Part shown: positions 1-12,611 of the stretch, in pieces | Position numbering within the stretch: the first letter of the stretch is position 1 | How the letters are laid out: every line of letters starts with the position of its first letter | NCBI GenBank assembly: GCA_019285755.1 | Contig: CP079103.1 | Coordinates: 1,612,001-1,676,000 of the forward strand | Source of the DNA: Chitinophaga sp. E66 | Lineage (GTDB): Bacteria; Bacteroidota; Bacteroidia; Chitinophagales; Chitinophagaceae | Reading direction: 5' to 3' | DNA length: 64,000 nucleotides | Program-made: the position numbers and the translations under genes | The notes under the pieces: model-generated | What the model saw: only the letters and a program-made list of their open reading frames with translations | What the model was told of the DNA's origin: nothing | The model's database searches: none

Positions 1-1732
1 AAACCTGGATCAGTTCGTAAAAGGCCTCATGGTCCGCGCCCTGGTGAACTTCGACAGGCGTTCGGAATTCCACCTGTCGCGCGCCTACTCGCCGTTTTAT
101 TACAATATCTCCGCCTTCGACCTGAAAGACGACTCCTACCGCCTGGTGCGCCTGAACCCGACCAGCGGCCGGGAAACGCTGAACTACGATGCCGCCAATA
201 CTTCGCGCACCATTGCCAACAGTTTTTATTTCGAAGGCGCAAGCCAGTATAATAACAACTTTGGCAAGAACAGCGTGAACGGCCTGTTGGTATTCACGGC
301 CCGCCAGTTTAAACAGGGCGCGCCCGAAAATATCCAGATCGCGTTGCCTACGCGCAACGTAAGCCTCTCCGGCCGTTTCTCCTATAACTACGACTCCGCT
401 ACCTGGCGGAGTTCGCATTCGGATACAACGCTTCGGAACGTTTTGCGCCGAAGAACCGCTGGGGCTTTTTCCCCTCCTTCGGTGCGGCATGGGTTATCTC
501 CAACGAGCCGTTCTTCGAAGGATTGTCATCCACCTTCCGCCAGTTGAAGGTCCGCGGATCTTACGGTATTGCGGGCAACGAAGCGATCGGCAGCAGGGAA
601 GAGCGTTTCTTCTATCTCTCCGAGGTGAATCTGAATGCGAACCATTTCGTGAACTGGGGCGCCAATATGATGTTTAACCCCGGCGGTATCAACGTATCGC
701 GTTACGCTAACGAAGAGATCGGGTGGGAACGTTCTTACAAATCCAACCTGGTATTGGAGTTTAACCTGGTGAACGGCCTTTCATCCATAATAGAAGTATA
801 TAAGGAAAGAAGGAAGAACATCCTGCAGGATCGTATCATCCCCGCTACCACAGGCATCCTGCCGGCAGTGAAAGCCAACCTCGGGGAAGCGGAAGGGAAA
901 GGCGTGGACGTTGAGCTGAACTATGATAAAAGGATCGGCAAGAACCTCCAGCTCACCGGCCGCGGTACCTTCACTTATACCACCAGCAGAATTATTAAAT
1001 GGGAAGAACCAGACTACGGCGAAAACCGCTGGCTTTCCCGCGTGGGTACTCACCTCGGGCAAACCTGGGGCCTCATCGCTGAAAGGCTCTTCGTGGACGA
1101 CGCCGAGCTGAAGAACTCCCCAAACAGGAATTCGGCCAGTATGCCGGCGGCGATATCAAGTACAGGGACATCAACCGCGACGGTAAGATCGATAACCTCG
1201 ACTTCGTACCCATCGGCCACCCCACCACGCCTGAAATCATCTATGGCTTCGGCCTCTCCGCGGCATGGAAGAATTGGGACGTCAACTTCTTCTTCCAGGG
1301 CCTGGCCCGCGAATCTTTCTGGATCAACCAGGATAACATGACACCCTTCATCGACGGTGATAACGACGACGGGCGGGTAGGTCAGAATGCGGTGACGCAG
1401 GTGATAGCAGACAGTTACTGGTCAGAGTCCCACCGCGACCCGTATGCATTCTGGCCCCGACTGGCCAATTACGCCATCAACAATAACCGGCAGACCAGCA
1501 CCTGGTTCATGCAGAACGGCGCCTTCCTGCGCCTGAAGTCTGTAGACATCGGTTATACGCTGCCCCGCGAATGGCTGAAGCGCTATAAGGTAAACAACGT
1601 GCGCATCTACGCCAGCGGTTCCAACCTGGCGATCTGGAGCGCATTTAAACTCTGGGACGCGGAAATGGCAGGGTCCGGATTCGATTACCCCTGCAGAAAG
1701 TGTATAACATAGGTTTTAACATTGGCCTGTAA
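1..1732 (+). CDS. SusC/RagA-type TonB-dependent outer membrane transporter (5' truncated)
   Basis: C-terminal part of a SusC/RagA beta-barrel that imports glycans or peptides across the outer membrane together with its SusD lid. The signal peptide, plug and first strands lie before the window. Barrel features are visible: a GSYGIAGNEAIG turn, a KYRDINRDGKID calcium-loop-like stretch, and a terminal strand ending in VYNIGFNIGL. The reading frame shifts near 410, 1125 and 1682, and the joined translation is continuous, so indels in the assembly are likely. The last shift moves the stop to 1732, eleven bases before the SusD gene. The substrate cannot be told from the sequence. No degradative enzyme lies in this operon, only two lipoprotein genes. 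Confidence 0.9.
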
Positions 1733-1742
1733 AAGTTAACGT

Positions 1743-3669
1743 ATGAAGAAAGCAATTATCAAGATAGCAGTCATCTGCAGCGTGCTCACAGGAGCCGTTT
1801 CCTGTAGCAAGTACCTCGACGTAGTGCCCGATAACATCCCAACGATCGACGATGCCTTCTCGGACCGCTACAACGCCATGAAATTTCTCGCCACCTGCTA
1901 TTGGGGTATCCCCAAATCCGCCGGGTGGAACGAGAACCCTGCCATGCTCGGCGCCATGGAGCTCATCTTCAACCGCGACAAGCGTACCCAGGGCGGCATG
2001 CAGTTTGCCCTCGGCGAGAACAGCTCCGTGCTGGCCATCACCAATTACTGGAGCTCAGGCAGCAACATGGTCCGCTCGCTCTATGCCGGCCAGCGCGATT
2101 GCAACACCTTCCTGGAGAACATCGATAAAGTGGTCGACGTCAATAAATACGAAAAGGAAAGGATGAAGGCGGAAGTGAAGCTCATCAAAGCGTTTCTCAA
2201 CTTCTACCTGATCCAGTATTACGGCCCTATCACCCCGCTGCGCAAGAACACCCCGCTCACGGAATCCACTGCGGGCATCCGGGTATACCGCGAGAAGATT
2301 GACGACTGCTTCGGGTATGTGCTGGAACTGATCAACGAAGTGATCAAATCCGAAGCGCTGCCGCTGAACATCGAAGGCAAAAGCACCGAGCTCGGCCGCT
2401 TCTCCCGCCCCATGGCGTACTTCCTCAAAGCGAAAGTGCTGACCTACTGGGCCAGCCCCTGTTCAACGGGAATGCCGACTACAGCGGGTTCAAAAACCAC
2501 GAAGGTCAGCCCTTCTTCAATCAAAAATATGATCCCGCCCGTTGGGACAGTGCCGCCAGCGCCTGCAAAGCCGCTATCGAAGTTTGCAAGGCCGCCGGTC
2601 ACCGCTTGTATACCCCCGCGGATTTTAAAGCGATCAACAGCCGTCCTACTTCCGACACCACGCTGCTGATCAATACCCTCCGCTCGGCGGTTACCCAACG
2701 CTGGAACCCCGAGATCATCTGGGCCAACTCTTCCTATCCCGCTAACTGGGATTACCAGATCACGGCCCTCGCACGCATGGAAGCAGGGACGTCCACGCCG
2801 TCCGGGAATACAGGTATCCTCAGCGCGCCGCTGTCTACCGTAGAGCAATTCTACTCCAATCACGGCGTACCCATCAACGAAGACGTTTCCTATCCTTATT
2901 CCACCCGATATAATATCCGCGTGGGAGACGATGCGCATAACCTGTTTATCGCCAAAGGAGAGAAAACGGCCTCCCTCAACTTCGACCGCGAGATCCGCTT
3001 TTATTCCACCTTCGGGTTCGACAGGGGCCGCTGGTTCGGCAACTTCTACCGCGCGGTGGATGAAAAGGAATCCCCTTCCCCAGGAACCGCTTCGGCGAAT
3101 ATTCGTCCGTTTTCAACCCCGGCGAATACAACGCCACCGGTTACTGGCCTAAGAAACTCGTTTCCATGAACACCACCTGGAGAGACGCCAACAGCGTTTC
3201 CGAAGAAAGCTATCCCTACCCGGAAATGCGCTTCGCCGACCTGTTGCTCCTCTGCGCCGAAGCCCTCAATGAGTCGAAGGCCGCGCCGGATGATGAAGTG
3301 TACATGTACATCGATTCCGTTCGGCACCGCGCCGGCCTGAAAGGCGTGGTAGAAAGCTGGGCGCAATATTCTAACCAGCCCGGCAAACCGACGACCAAAG
3401 AAGGCATGCGCCAGATCATCCAGCAGGAAAGGAAAATCGAACTGGCTGCGGAAGGTGTGTACTTCTGGGACAGTAACCGCTGGAAAACAGCGATGAAAGA
3501 ACGCAACCGCCCCATCCAGGGCTGGAACGTGAACGGCCGCGAACCGGAAGAATACTATGCCGTAACCACGGTGTATTTCCAGCGGTTCACCTATCGGGAC
3601 TATTTCGCGCCCATCCCGCAGTCCGAATTGATTAAAAATCCCCTGCTCATCCAAAACCCCGGTTGGTAA
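1743..3669 (+). CDS. SusD/RagB-family nutrient-binding outer membrane lipoprotein
   Basis: Surface lipoprotein that captures substrate and caps the preceding SusC barrel. It starts with MKKAIIKIAVICS and a lipobox ending in VSCSKYLD. The SusD core follows: TPR-like helices (KLIKAFLNFYLIQYYGPI), a MRFADLLLLCAEALNE helix, and the C-terminal region with IQQERKIELAAEG and FAPIPQSELIKNP. The joined protein is about 640 residues, a normal size for the family. Frames change near 2450 and 3065, both compatible with indels. It begins ten bases after the SusC stop, so the two are co-transcribed. Confidence 0.92.
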
Positions 3670-3687
3670 GGTTAAAATATTTTGGTT

Positions 3688-4852
3688 ATGAAAAAGACGT
3701 ATTTACTGATCCTCGTTTCCGCCGGCTTGCTGCAAGCCTGCACCGAGAAAGAAAATAATCCGATCTCCCCGGCTACCGGTAAACCGGGGCAGGTGACCGA
3801 AGTGGCAGTGGTGAACGAACCCGGAGGCGCCGTGATCTCTTACCGCATCCCGAACCAGGCCGAGGTCATCAGCGTAAAAGCCGTGTATACTTTGTCTAAC
3901 GGCAAAAGTACGAGTCCGTGGCTTCGATGTACGAAAACAAACTGACCGTGGCCGGCTTCAACGATGAAAATGAACACGAAATAGAATTGTATACCGTTAA
4001 CCGGGCACAGGAAATCTCCGACCCGGTTAAGTGCAAGATCAAACCCACGAAATCACCCCTGAAACTGACCGCCGCCACGGTTGGCATCCAGCAGGATTTC
4101 GGCGGGGCGCGTTTCAGCTGGACCAACGAGCTGAAATCCCCTGGCTTTTGAAATGTATACCCCCGATTCGTTGGGCCGCATGACGCTGGTCCGCGTCCTG
4201 AGCTCGGCCGTACTGCAGGGATCCAACTCCCTCCGCGGCTATCCCCGTAGAAAGGGTGTTCGGAATGGTGGTGAAGGATAACTTCGGCAACCGTTCCGAT
4301 ACCATCTTCCCCAACGGCAAAAAGCTCACGCCCCTGTTCGAGGAAAGACTGCCCAAGAGCGGCATGAGCGTGATGAAACTGGGGAACGATCAGAACTTCA
4401 CCAACTGGGAAGGCGCCGACCAGAAGATGATCGACGATGACCTGACTTCCTTCGGCCACTCGCCCTCGTCATCGCTGCCCGCGCCTTTCACCCTGGACCT
4501 GGGCGTAACCGCCAAAGTTAGCCGCATCGTGATCTTCCAGCGTAAGTTCAGCGACAGCTACTATAACTGGGGCAACCCCGCGCTATCGACGTTTATGTGA
4601 AAGTAACGACGCTCGCAAAGCGGTAACTGGGACGAATGGAAGAAGATCATGGAAACCGAGATCGTCAAACCCTCCGGAAACGGCAGCACCATTACCGACG
4701 ACGACCTCCGCGCCGCCGAAAACGGTCACGAGTTCATCTTCGATCTCGCGCAGGAACCCGTTCGCTATATCCGTATTGTAGTACGCTCCACCTGGGGAAG
4801 CACCACCTTCACCCACCCCGCGGAAATCGACGTATACGGCGAAAGGAAATAA
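3688..4852 (+). CDS. SusCD-associated lipoprotein, DUF4959/DUF5126/DUF5000 type
   Basis: Exported lipoprotein (MKKTYLLILVSAGLLQAC, lipobox Cys about residue 18). Three parts follow: an N-terminal Ig-like domain, a second beta domain containing DNFGNRSDTIFP, and a C-terminal discoidin-like domain (LDLGVTAKVSRIVIFQR, later PVRYIRIVVRSTWG). I recognise this order as that of the DUF5000-domain lipoproteins found after SusD genes, which are presumed surface glycan-binding proteins. The frame breaks near 3905, 4145, 4235 and 4600. The ATG at 3688 is chosen because it gives the lipoprotein signal directly. Family assignment is from recall of the pattern, and binding activity is inferred. Confidence 0.75.
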
Positions 4853-4876
4853 CCATCCACCTAAACAGACAAGCAC

Positions 4877-5981
4877 ATGAAAAATATACTGAATTATCTC
4901 TCGATATTGTGCATCCTCGCCACGGTAGCCTCCTGCGATAAATTCACCGACGTTCACGCGGAATATATCAAGGGCGGTGAGATCATCTACGCCGTAAAAC
5001 CGGATTCCATCGTCTTCGTGGCAGGAAGCAACGGCTGAAGATGCGGCTGTGGATGGAAAACGGCCAGAACATCAAAGACGTGATCGTGAAATGGAACGGC
5101 GGGGAAGACTCGCTGGTCATCCCGGCTAAATTCAAAACCGGCCTCGATAGCATAGACGTGCTCATCCCCGGCCTGGAAGAAAAATCCTACTCTTTTGACA
5201 TACATACCATCGATAACTTCGGCAACCGTTCGCTGACCTATACGCAGTTCGGCTCCACCTACGGCGCTACCTACCAGGCATCCCTGCAGAACCGCCGGGT
5301 GAAAGCCGCTTCGCTGACGGATGTAGTAGGAAAAGTAGAGTGGTACGCTCCCGCGGAGAACATGGTCTTTACGGAAGTGAAGTTCGTGAACCTGCGCGGT
5401 ACAGACACCACAGTGCGCTTCCCCGCATCCGATTTCAGCGTGGACATCGAGATCCCCGCCGATGCGGAGTTCCAGTTCCGCTCGCTGTACATCCCTGAAG
5501 CAGAGGCGATCGATACGTTTGCTACTGCATGGTCGACTGACAAGGTGCCCGACTACTTTACCTTCGACCGCAGTAACTGGGAGGTCATTGCCGTGTCCGA
5601 CGAAAAGGTTAGCGACGGCGGTGGGAAAACGACCCTGATCGACGGTGACCTGTCAACCTACTGGCACTCGAATGGTCGCCCAACGCGCCCCTCCCGCACT
5701 GGGCCATCATTGATATGAAAGACGTAAAGAATATCGGGTGGATCGAAATCTATCGCAGATCCGGTAACAAAGACGCCAAAACCGCGCAGATCTTCGTCGG
5801 CAACAGCGATGATCCCAGCGGCGCCTGGACGTTGGCCGGCGAAGGCGTCTTCGGTTCCGGCGATATGCAACGCATCGATAATACCGGGAGTGCCACCGGC
5901 AGGTATCTCAAGATCTACCTGCCGGATAGCAACCGCGACGTATTTACCTCCATCGCCGAGATCTACGCTTTCGGTAAATAA
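4877..5981 (+). CDS. Lipoprotein with DUF4998-like and discoidin (F5/8 type C) domains
   Basis: Last gene of the first SusCD operon. It opens with MKNILNYLSILCILATVASC, a lipoprotein signal. The N-terminal half (KMRLWMENGQNIKDV, VIPGLEEKSYSFDIHTIDNFGN) resembles DUF4998, a fibronectin-like module. The C-terminal 140 residues (LIDGDLSTYWHS, WIEIYRR, GRYLKIYLPDSNRD) form a galactose-binding-like discoidin domain, which usually binds glycans. Frames break near 5035 and 5680. The protein is about 368 residues. A strong terminator follows 25 bases after the stop, closing the operon. A carbohydrate-binding role is inferred from domain type and position. Confidence 0.78.
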
Positions 5982-6005
5982 TACAACCGGTAACCAGCTT
6001 TATAG

Positions 6006-6032
6006 AGGCAGTCCCCGCGGGACTGCCTTTTT
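6006..6032 (+). terminator. Rho-independent terminator
   Basis: Nine-base perfect stem GGCAGTCCC/GGGACTGCC with a three-base loop, followed by TTTTT. It ends the first SusCD operon. Confidence 0.93.
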
Positions 6033-6093
6033 ATCCCGCATTCGCTCATGTTGCGACACAGAAAGTATGTGATTATTTTGTATTATTACGGGA

Positions 6094-6635
6094 ATGAAGG
6101 AGGAATCGCTCATCTCTGCTGCCAGGGCCAACGACGCGTTGCGTGACCGGGATGCAACTGTCTTCCAGGAAATTTATACGACCTACAGCGAAGCACTATA
6201 CCTGCTGGCATTCCGCTGGCTCAAAGACAGCAGTCTGGCCAAAGACGTTGTCCATAACCTCTTTGCCCACCTGTGGGACAGGGGAGGGAGACGGTCATCG
6301 CCGGAACGGTCCGCAGTTACCTCTACCGCGCCATTACCAACCAGTGCATCAACGAATTGAAGCGGCGCAAGCGCCTCCTCCGAAGAGATCCTCCAGTTCC
6401 AGGCAGACGGCCACTCCTTTTCGAAGTTTCAGATTATATATTATTTCAGCAGGAGCTGATGCAGCACCTCCAGGCCCTGGCGCCCCGCTGCCGGGAGATA
6501 TTCCTGCTCAGCAGGATCAACGGCCTGGAGCCTGCCGAGATCGCCGAAAAGCTGGGCATCACCCTCAATACCGTCTACTTCCAGCTGTCGGTAGCCCTTA
6601 AAGCCCTCCGCGCGCAACTGGCCCCGAAAAAATAA
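6094..6635 (+). CDS. ECF RNA polymerase sigma factor, SusC-linked type
   Basis: Sigma-70 family extracytoplasmic-function factor of about 181 residues. Region 2 is seen as FQEIYTTYSEALYLLAFRWL and KDVVHNLFAHLWD. Region 4 helix-turn-helix is seen as LEPAEIAEKLGITLNTVYFQ. One frameshift lies near 6290 in a G-rich run. Its neighbour is a FecR anti-sigma gene, followed by a SusC carrying an STN domain. This is the arrangement of FecI/FecR/FecA-type trans-envelope signalling, so the factor probably drives the downstream SusC/SusD/GH18 genes when substrate is sensed. Confidence 0.9.
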
Positions 6636-6690
6636 TTTTCGGGAAGCATCAAAGTATCCCCTTTCTGAATTGTCTTAACATTATACGCAT

Positions 6691-7644
6691 ATGGAAAACG
6701 AACTGTCCCAATTCATCATCGACTATCTCGCCGATAGCGCCAACCCGGAGAAATCCCGGCGGATGAACGCATGGCTGGAAGAAAGCGAAGACAACCGGCG
6801 CCTGTTCCATGAAACGAAACAGGCCTGGGAAGCAGCGGGACAGCTCCCGAACCCTTCGATCAGGCCGCAGGCTGGCAGCAGCTCAGCGAACATATGGCCC
6901 GCCCGGCAAAGGTGCGCAGCCTCCCCGCCCGCCGCAACTGGTGGCGCGCAGCGGCGGTTTTACTGCCCCTGCTGGCGCTCGCGGGTTATTGGTGGACCGG
7001 GGATGCCAACGGGGATGGGTGACCTATACCGCGCAGCACGCCGTGAAAGACAGCGTGCGCCTGCCCGATGGGTCAGACGTTTTCCTCCGCCCCGGCGCAA
7101 CTGTACAATATAAGATCAGCGACAGGAAAGATCACTGAGGCTGACGGCCGGAGAAGCTTTCTTCCGGATCAGCCAGGACGCCCAGCGCCAGTTCAGCGTA
7201 GCCGTGCCGAATGGGATCGTGAAAGTATTGGGTACCTCATTCAATATCAGCACCACCAAAGGATTCAGCGATATCACCGTGTGGGATGGAAAGGTAAGCG
7301 TGGAAGGGAACGGTAAGAAGGTTATCCTCACCGCCGGCAACATGGCCGTGGTAGACGCCGCCACCGGCGACCTGCAACAGCCGGAAGGCAACTTCGCTTA
7401 CCGCTGCGGTTGGGGCAACAGCGACCTGTCGTTCAGCAACCAGACCCTCGCCGTAGTGCTGGAAACGCTGTCTTCTTTTTACCATGTGTCCCTGGAAACG
7501 AAAGACGAGCAACTGTGCCAGAGCAGGATCACCGTAAGGTTCAACCAGATTCCCCTCGAAGAGGCGCTCACCGTCCTCGCCGAAATGCTCGACCTGAAGG
7601 TCAACCAAAAGTCGGGCTCCGATTATGAGTTAATACGCAAATAA
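6691..7644 (+). CDS. FecR-family anti-sigma factor
   Basis: Inner-membrane anti-sigma factor of about 318 residues. The N-terminal cytoplasmic part (ELSQFIIDYLADSA) precedes one transmembrane segment near residue 95 (AAAVLLPLLALAGYWW). The periplasmic FecR domain contains VRLPDGSDVFLRPGATV and VLGTSFNIS. A C-terminal DUF4974-like domain (LSFSNQTLAVVLETLSSFY) faces the STN domain of the transporter. Frames break near 6860 and 7130. It sits 56 bases after the sigma gene and presumably releases it on a signal from the SusC encoded next. Confidence 0.9.
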
Positions 7645-7828
7645 TATCAACAGCGAAACTTAAAACCAGAATCAAAAGAAAGTAAACCTTTACCGAAAGC
7701 GTTCCCATTTTGTCAACGGCGCCTGCCGGAGGAGGATGTATTGCCCGATTGAGGATTAGCCGGCTGATCCTGAAGGGGAGGGGTATGTCTGTCCATATCA
7801 ACGGCGGCTGCACATCTTAAAAACAAAG
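7645..7828. other. Gap between FecR and SusC genes
   Basis: 184 bases with no reading frame of convincing composition. It probably carries the promoter recognised by the upstream ECF factor. I could not identify a specific motif with confidence. Confidence 0.4.
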
Positions 7829-10800
7829 ATGAAAACAATTCCCTGTATTACACTATTCATTGTGATGGTATGCGCATCCTTTGCCGCCATCGCGCAACGC
7901 CAGCCCGATGCCTTGTCGAAGAAGCTGACGGTGGCGATAGCGGACAAGCCGGCGGAAGAGATCCTCTCCCTGCTGGAGAAGCAGGCCGGCGTATCTTTCG
8001 CATACCCTAACGGCGTACTGGCCAACCGCCAGAAGTTTTCCATCAACAGGAAAGACGCCTCGCTGCAAAACCTGCTGGAAGTGATCTTCCCTTCGTCGCA
8101 ATACTCTATTAAAGCCATCGGCAACCAGATCATCATCAAGCAGGCCGCTGGCGCCACGCCCGCGCCGGCAGACACCAATGCCCCGCAACGTGTGATCGAT
8201 ATGAATACCGTGGTGGTCACCGCGCTGGGCATCAACCGCCAGCAGCGCTCCCTCGGTTATGCGTTCACAGACGTAAAGGGAGCGACCTCACCCGCGCCCG
8301 GGAAACCAATCCCATCCAGTCGCTCACCGGCCGCGTGGCCGGGCTGGACATCAACGCCACCAACAGCGGCGTAGGCGGCTCCGTAAAAGTGACCCTCCGC
8401 GGCGTGAAAGTGATCGGCGGCAACAACCAGCCCCTGTATGTGATCGACGGTATCCCGGCAGATAACTCCTCGCCCGGGCAGGCCGACAAATACGGCGGGT
8501 ACGACCTGGGCGATGGCTCCTCCATCATCAACCCGGACGAAGTAGCCAGCATCTCCGTCCTCAAAGGCGGCGCCGCCACAGCGCTCTACGGCAGCCGTGC
8601 GGCCAACGGGGTGATCCTCATTACCACGAAGAAAGGCAACCGCCAGGGCCTGGAAGTAGAAGTGACTTCCAACGCGGTGCTCGAACAACTCAACAGCAGC
8701 TACGACTTTCAGGAAGAATACGGCATGGGCCGCGACGGCCTCCTCCCGCGAGACGTTACCACCGCCCGCGGATACTCCCCAGGCCAGCTGGGGACCAAAG
8801 CTGAATAAAGACAGCCTTACCTGGCTCTGGAACGGCAACAAAATGCCCTATACCAAAGCCCAGAACCCCATCCGCAACTTCTTCAACACCGGCCTCACCC
8901 TCACCAATTCCGTGTCCGTATCCACCGGCAGCGATAAAGCGCAGCTGCGGTTCACGTATACCAATGTCAACAATAAAGACATCGTTCCGGAAAGCGGGCT
9001 GAACCGCCATAACTTCGCCCTGCGCGGCACTTCGCAGCTGACCTCCAAACTCAGCCTGGACGCCAAGGTGACCTACCTCAACGAGAAAGTAAACAACCGC
9101 CCCGCGCTGTCGGACAATCCCAATAACATCGGGTACGTCCTCAGTGGTATTGCGCCCAATATCGACATCAACTGGCTGAAAGATTATAAAGACCCCGTAA
9201 CCGGCGATTACATCAACTGGAACAATAACCAGTACCAGGTAAACCCCTTCTGGGCCATCTACGAACAGCCCAACGATAGCCGACAAGACAGGCTCAACGG
9301 TTTCGTGCAACTGAAATACCAGCTGCTGCCGGAACTGTCTGTCCAGGGAAGAACGGGTACCGATTACTCACGCTTCGGCTTCCGCGAGTTCATGGAGTTT
9401 TCCACTCCCTTTAACCAGAGCGGCATGATCTCCTTAAAGACCGCGTGTTCCGCGAAACCAACACAGAGTTCATGCTGAACTACGGCAAGCAGGTGAGCCG
9501 TTTCTGGATCGGCGGTAACCTGGGCGTAAACCGGATGGACTATCGCGAGAACCTGCTCAATACCACCGGCAGAGACATCAGCGTGAAAGGCGTGAAAAGC
9601 ATCAATAACTTCAAAACCAAACTCAGCAATGAACTGATTCTACGCAAACGTATCAATTCCGTGTATGGCGCCGTGAACCTGGCATATGAGAACTACCTCT
9701 ACCTGGACCTGACGGGCCGCAACGACTGGTCGTCTACCCTGGCGATGGGGAACAACTCCTTCTTCTATCCCTCGGCATCGCTCAGTTTTGTGTTTACGGA
9801 GCTGATGGACAAAAGCAATTTCCTCACTTTCGGTAAACTGCGTTTCTCCGCCGCACAGACAGGCACGGACGCGGTGGAGCCGTACCAGCTGAAGCTCACC
9901 TACGGCAGCAATCCCGACGTGCCCATCGTGGGCGGGTATGCGATCGGCGGCGTGGCGGTAGACAAGGTGCCTTTCAGTGAGCTGAAGCCCAGCATCAGCA
10001 AATCGTACGAAGCGGGCGCAAACCTCGTGTTCTTCAATAACCGCCTCAACCTGGACGTTACCTGGTACCAGTCCAACACCCGCAACCAGATCCTCAACGC
10101 GCCGATCTCCTCTTCCAGCGGGTATACCAGCGCGGTGATCAATTCCGGGAACGTGCGCAACAGGGGTATCGAAGTGACGGCGATCGTGAAGCCGGTGGCT
10201 ACGAAGAATTTCAACTGGGATATCAACGTCAACTTCGCCCGCAACCGCAATAAGATCCTGGAGCTGAGCCCCTCGTATCCGGGTTCTACACCCTGGCATC
10301 CGCGCGCTGGGCCAACGCGTCTATCGTAGCGGAAGAAGGGCAGGAGTATGGCATTATCGTAGGCCGGAAGTTCCAGCGCACGCCGCAGGGCCAGATCATC
10401 CTCGATGCGAACAACCTGCCCCTGTACGATCCTACCGATACGCAGATCGGCTCCGGGCAGTACGAATGGATCGGTGGGGTGAACAACCGCTTCACGTATA
10501 AGAACATCTCCTGGGCGTATTGCTCGATATCAAACAGGGCGGGCATATCTACTCCATGACCAACCTCCTCGCGCATGCCAACGGCCGCCATAAAGCTACG
10601 CTGGAAGGCCGCGAAGGATGGGCGGAATCGGAAAAGGCGCGCCTCGCGGCAGGGCAGGCCCCGGCGCCTGGACGCCCACCGGCGGCAGGCAGGTAACCGG
10701 TGTACAACAAACCGGCACCAACCCTGACGGTACGCCCGTATACAAGGAAGTAACGGCCTTCGTGAGCCCGCAGGCCTGGTGGCAGCGGGTGACGGACAAC

Positions 10801-11066
10801 ATTCCCGAGCAGTTCATCTACGACGCCTCTTTCGTAAAGATCCGCCAGCTGAATATCGACTATACGTTCCCGAAAACCATGCTGCGCAACACGCCTTTCA
10901 AAGACCTGGCGATATCGCTCATCGGCAGGAACCTGTTCACGCTCAGCAAGCATGTGCCCAACGTAGACCCGGAATCCAGCTATAACAATGGTAACGGACA
11001 GGGCTTCGAGTATGGATCGCTCCTACGCGCAGAACTTACGGCGTCAACCTTTATGCAAAATTCTAA
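7829..11066 (+). CDS. SusC/RagA TonB-dependent transporter with STN signalling domain
   Basis: Outer membrane importer of about 1080 residues. A signal peptide (MKTIPCITLFIVMVCASFAAIAQ) is followed by an STN domain at about residues 30-110 (LLEKQAGVSFAYPNG, IKAIGNQIIIKQ), which contacts FecR. The SusC-type plug (VVVTALGINRQQRSLGYA, YVIDGIPADNS, LKGGAATALYGSRAANGVI) comes directly after STN. The usual carboxypeptidase-regulatory-like domain is not visible. The barrel ends in TYGVNLYAKF. Frames shift near 8280, 8790, 9435, 10280, 10515, 10650 and 11025. It is paired with the SusD gene eleven bases downstream. Confidence 0.92.
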
Positions 11067-11076
11067 ACCGGTCAAC

Positions 11077-12611
11077 ATGAAACTCCTTCAATATATACTC
11101 ATCGGCGGCCTGACTATTACGATGGCGGGCAGTTGTACCAAAGACTTCGATTCGATCAATACAGACCCTACCCGGGGCGCTTCCATAGCGCCGGGGCAGC
11201 AGCTGACCGCGGCGGCGTATTACCTCACCGGCGGCAGGGAAACGGGATACCCCAACCTGTATTACTTCCTCCCGCGCTCGCAGTATGTGAGCGGCGCTTG
11301 GGGCATGCGCTTCGGCGGGAAGTACGTGCGCAACGATTTTTATAACGAGCGCATGTGGGAGATCTTCTACGGTAAAAGCCTCAAGCAGCTCATCGATATG
11401 ATCGAGCGCTCGAAGAACGACCCCGACCTGGTGAACTACGTGGCCGCCGGCAGGATCCTCAAAGCCTACATCTTTTCGCTGATCACCGATGCCTATGGCG
11501 ATGTGCCTTACTCACAGGCCGGCACTGCCTTCTACACGAAGATCTATACGCCGAAATACGATCCCCGGAAGACATCTACAAGGATCTGTTCAAAGAGCTC
11601 GCGGAAGCTACCGCGCAGTTCGACCCCGGTAAGCAGGCCATCCTGAACGATATGGTGTACAACGGCAATGTGGACAAATGGAAGCGCCTTGCCAATTCCC
11701 TCCGCCTGCGGCTTGGCATGCGCCTGTCGAAGAAAGACGCCACTGCCGCGGCGCGTGAAGTGAAGGCAGCGGTTGACGCAGGTGTAATGACCAGCGCGGA
11801 CGATAACTTCCGGGTGATCCATGAAGCGTTCGGTTTCCCCGATCTCCGCGGCAACGGCCTCTCGCAGGCGTTCCACGAAGAGTCGATCTTCAACTATACC
11901 ATCGGCACCAATACCTTCGTGCATTACCTGAAGAACCAGGGCGATCCGCGGTTATCCCGATATTTCGTGAACCTGGATGGGGCAGGAGAGGACATCACCG
12001 CGTTGACGGATTATATCTCGGTAAAACCGGGTCTGTACTGGTGGGATGATTGGAGCGATTTTACCGCATCTAACGGCCGCGTGATCCCGCATGCCAACAA
12101 GTTCTGTATCATCAACCGTCCTTTTGTGCAGTTGCAGTCTTCTTTCCTGCACATGGGGTTTGCGGAAGTACAGTTCCTGCTGGCGGAAGCGGCGGCAAGA
12201 GGATATGCGGGCAGCAATGCGGTACAGTATTACCATAACGGTATCCGGGCGGCGATGAAGCAGCTGGAGATGTATCCCGGCATGGCGGCGGTGCAGGCGC
12301 AGGTGGATGATTTCGTAACCCGGCATCCTTTGCCCGCCGATAGCGCCGTGAAGTTCATCAATATGCAAAAGTGGGTGGCGCTGTTCCCTAATGGGTACGA
12401 AGCATTCGCCAATCAGCGCCGTTCCGGCTGGCCGGAGATGCAGCCTATCGAAGATGTAGGCACAGAATCCGAAACCAACAAAGTGCCTTTCCGCCGGTTA
12501 TTCTATCCCGGAACAGAAGCCTTTACCAATACCGCCAATTACCAGGATGCATTGAAACGCATCGGCGGCACCAACGACTGGATGGCGCAGGTATGGTGGG
12601 ATAAACCTTAA
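11077..12611 (+). CDS. SusD/RagB-like lipoprotein (SusD-like_2 type)
   Basis: Nutrient-binding lipoprotein of about 512 residues. The signal and lipobox are MKLLQYILIGGLTITMAGSC. The DFDSINTDPTR start and the GRILKAYIFSLITDAYGDVPYS segment mark the SusD-like_2 group. LGMRLSKKDA, AEVQFLLAEAAARG and QKWVALFPNGYEAFANQRR follow, as is typical for that group. One frameshift lies near 11570. The TAA stop overlaps the next start codon by one base, so the downstream GH18-like gene is translationally coupled. Confidence 0.92.

Noticed and set aside
3046..3654. 202-codon minus-strand frame
   Set aside because: Antisense shadow of the SusD gene, caused by high GC codon structure.
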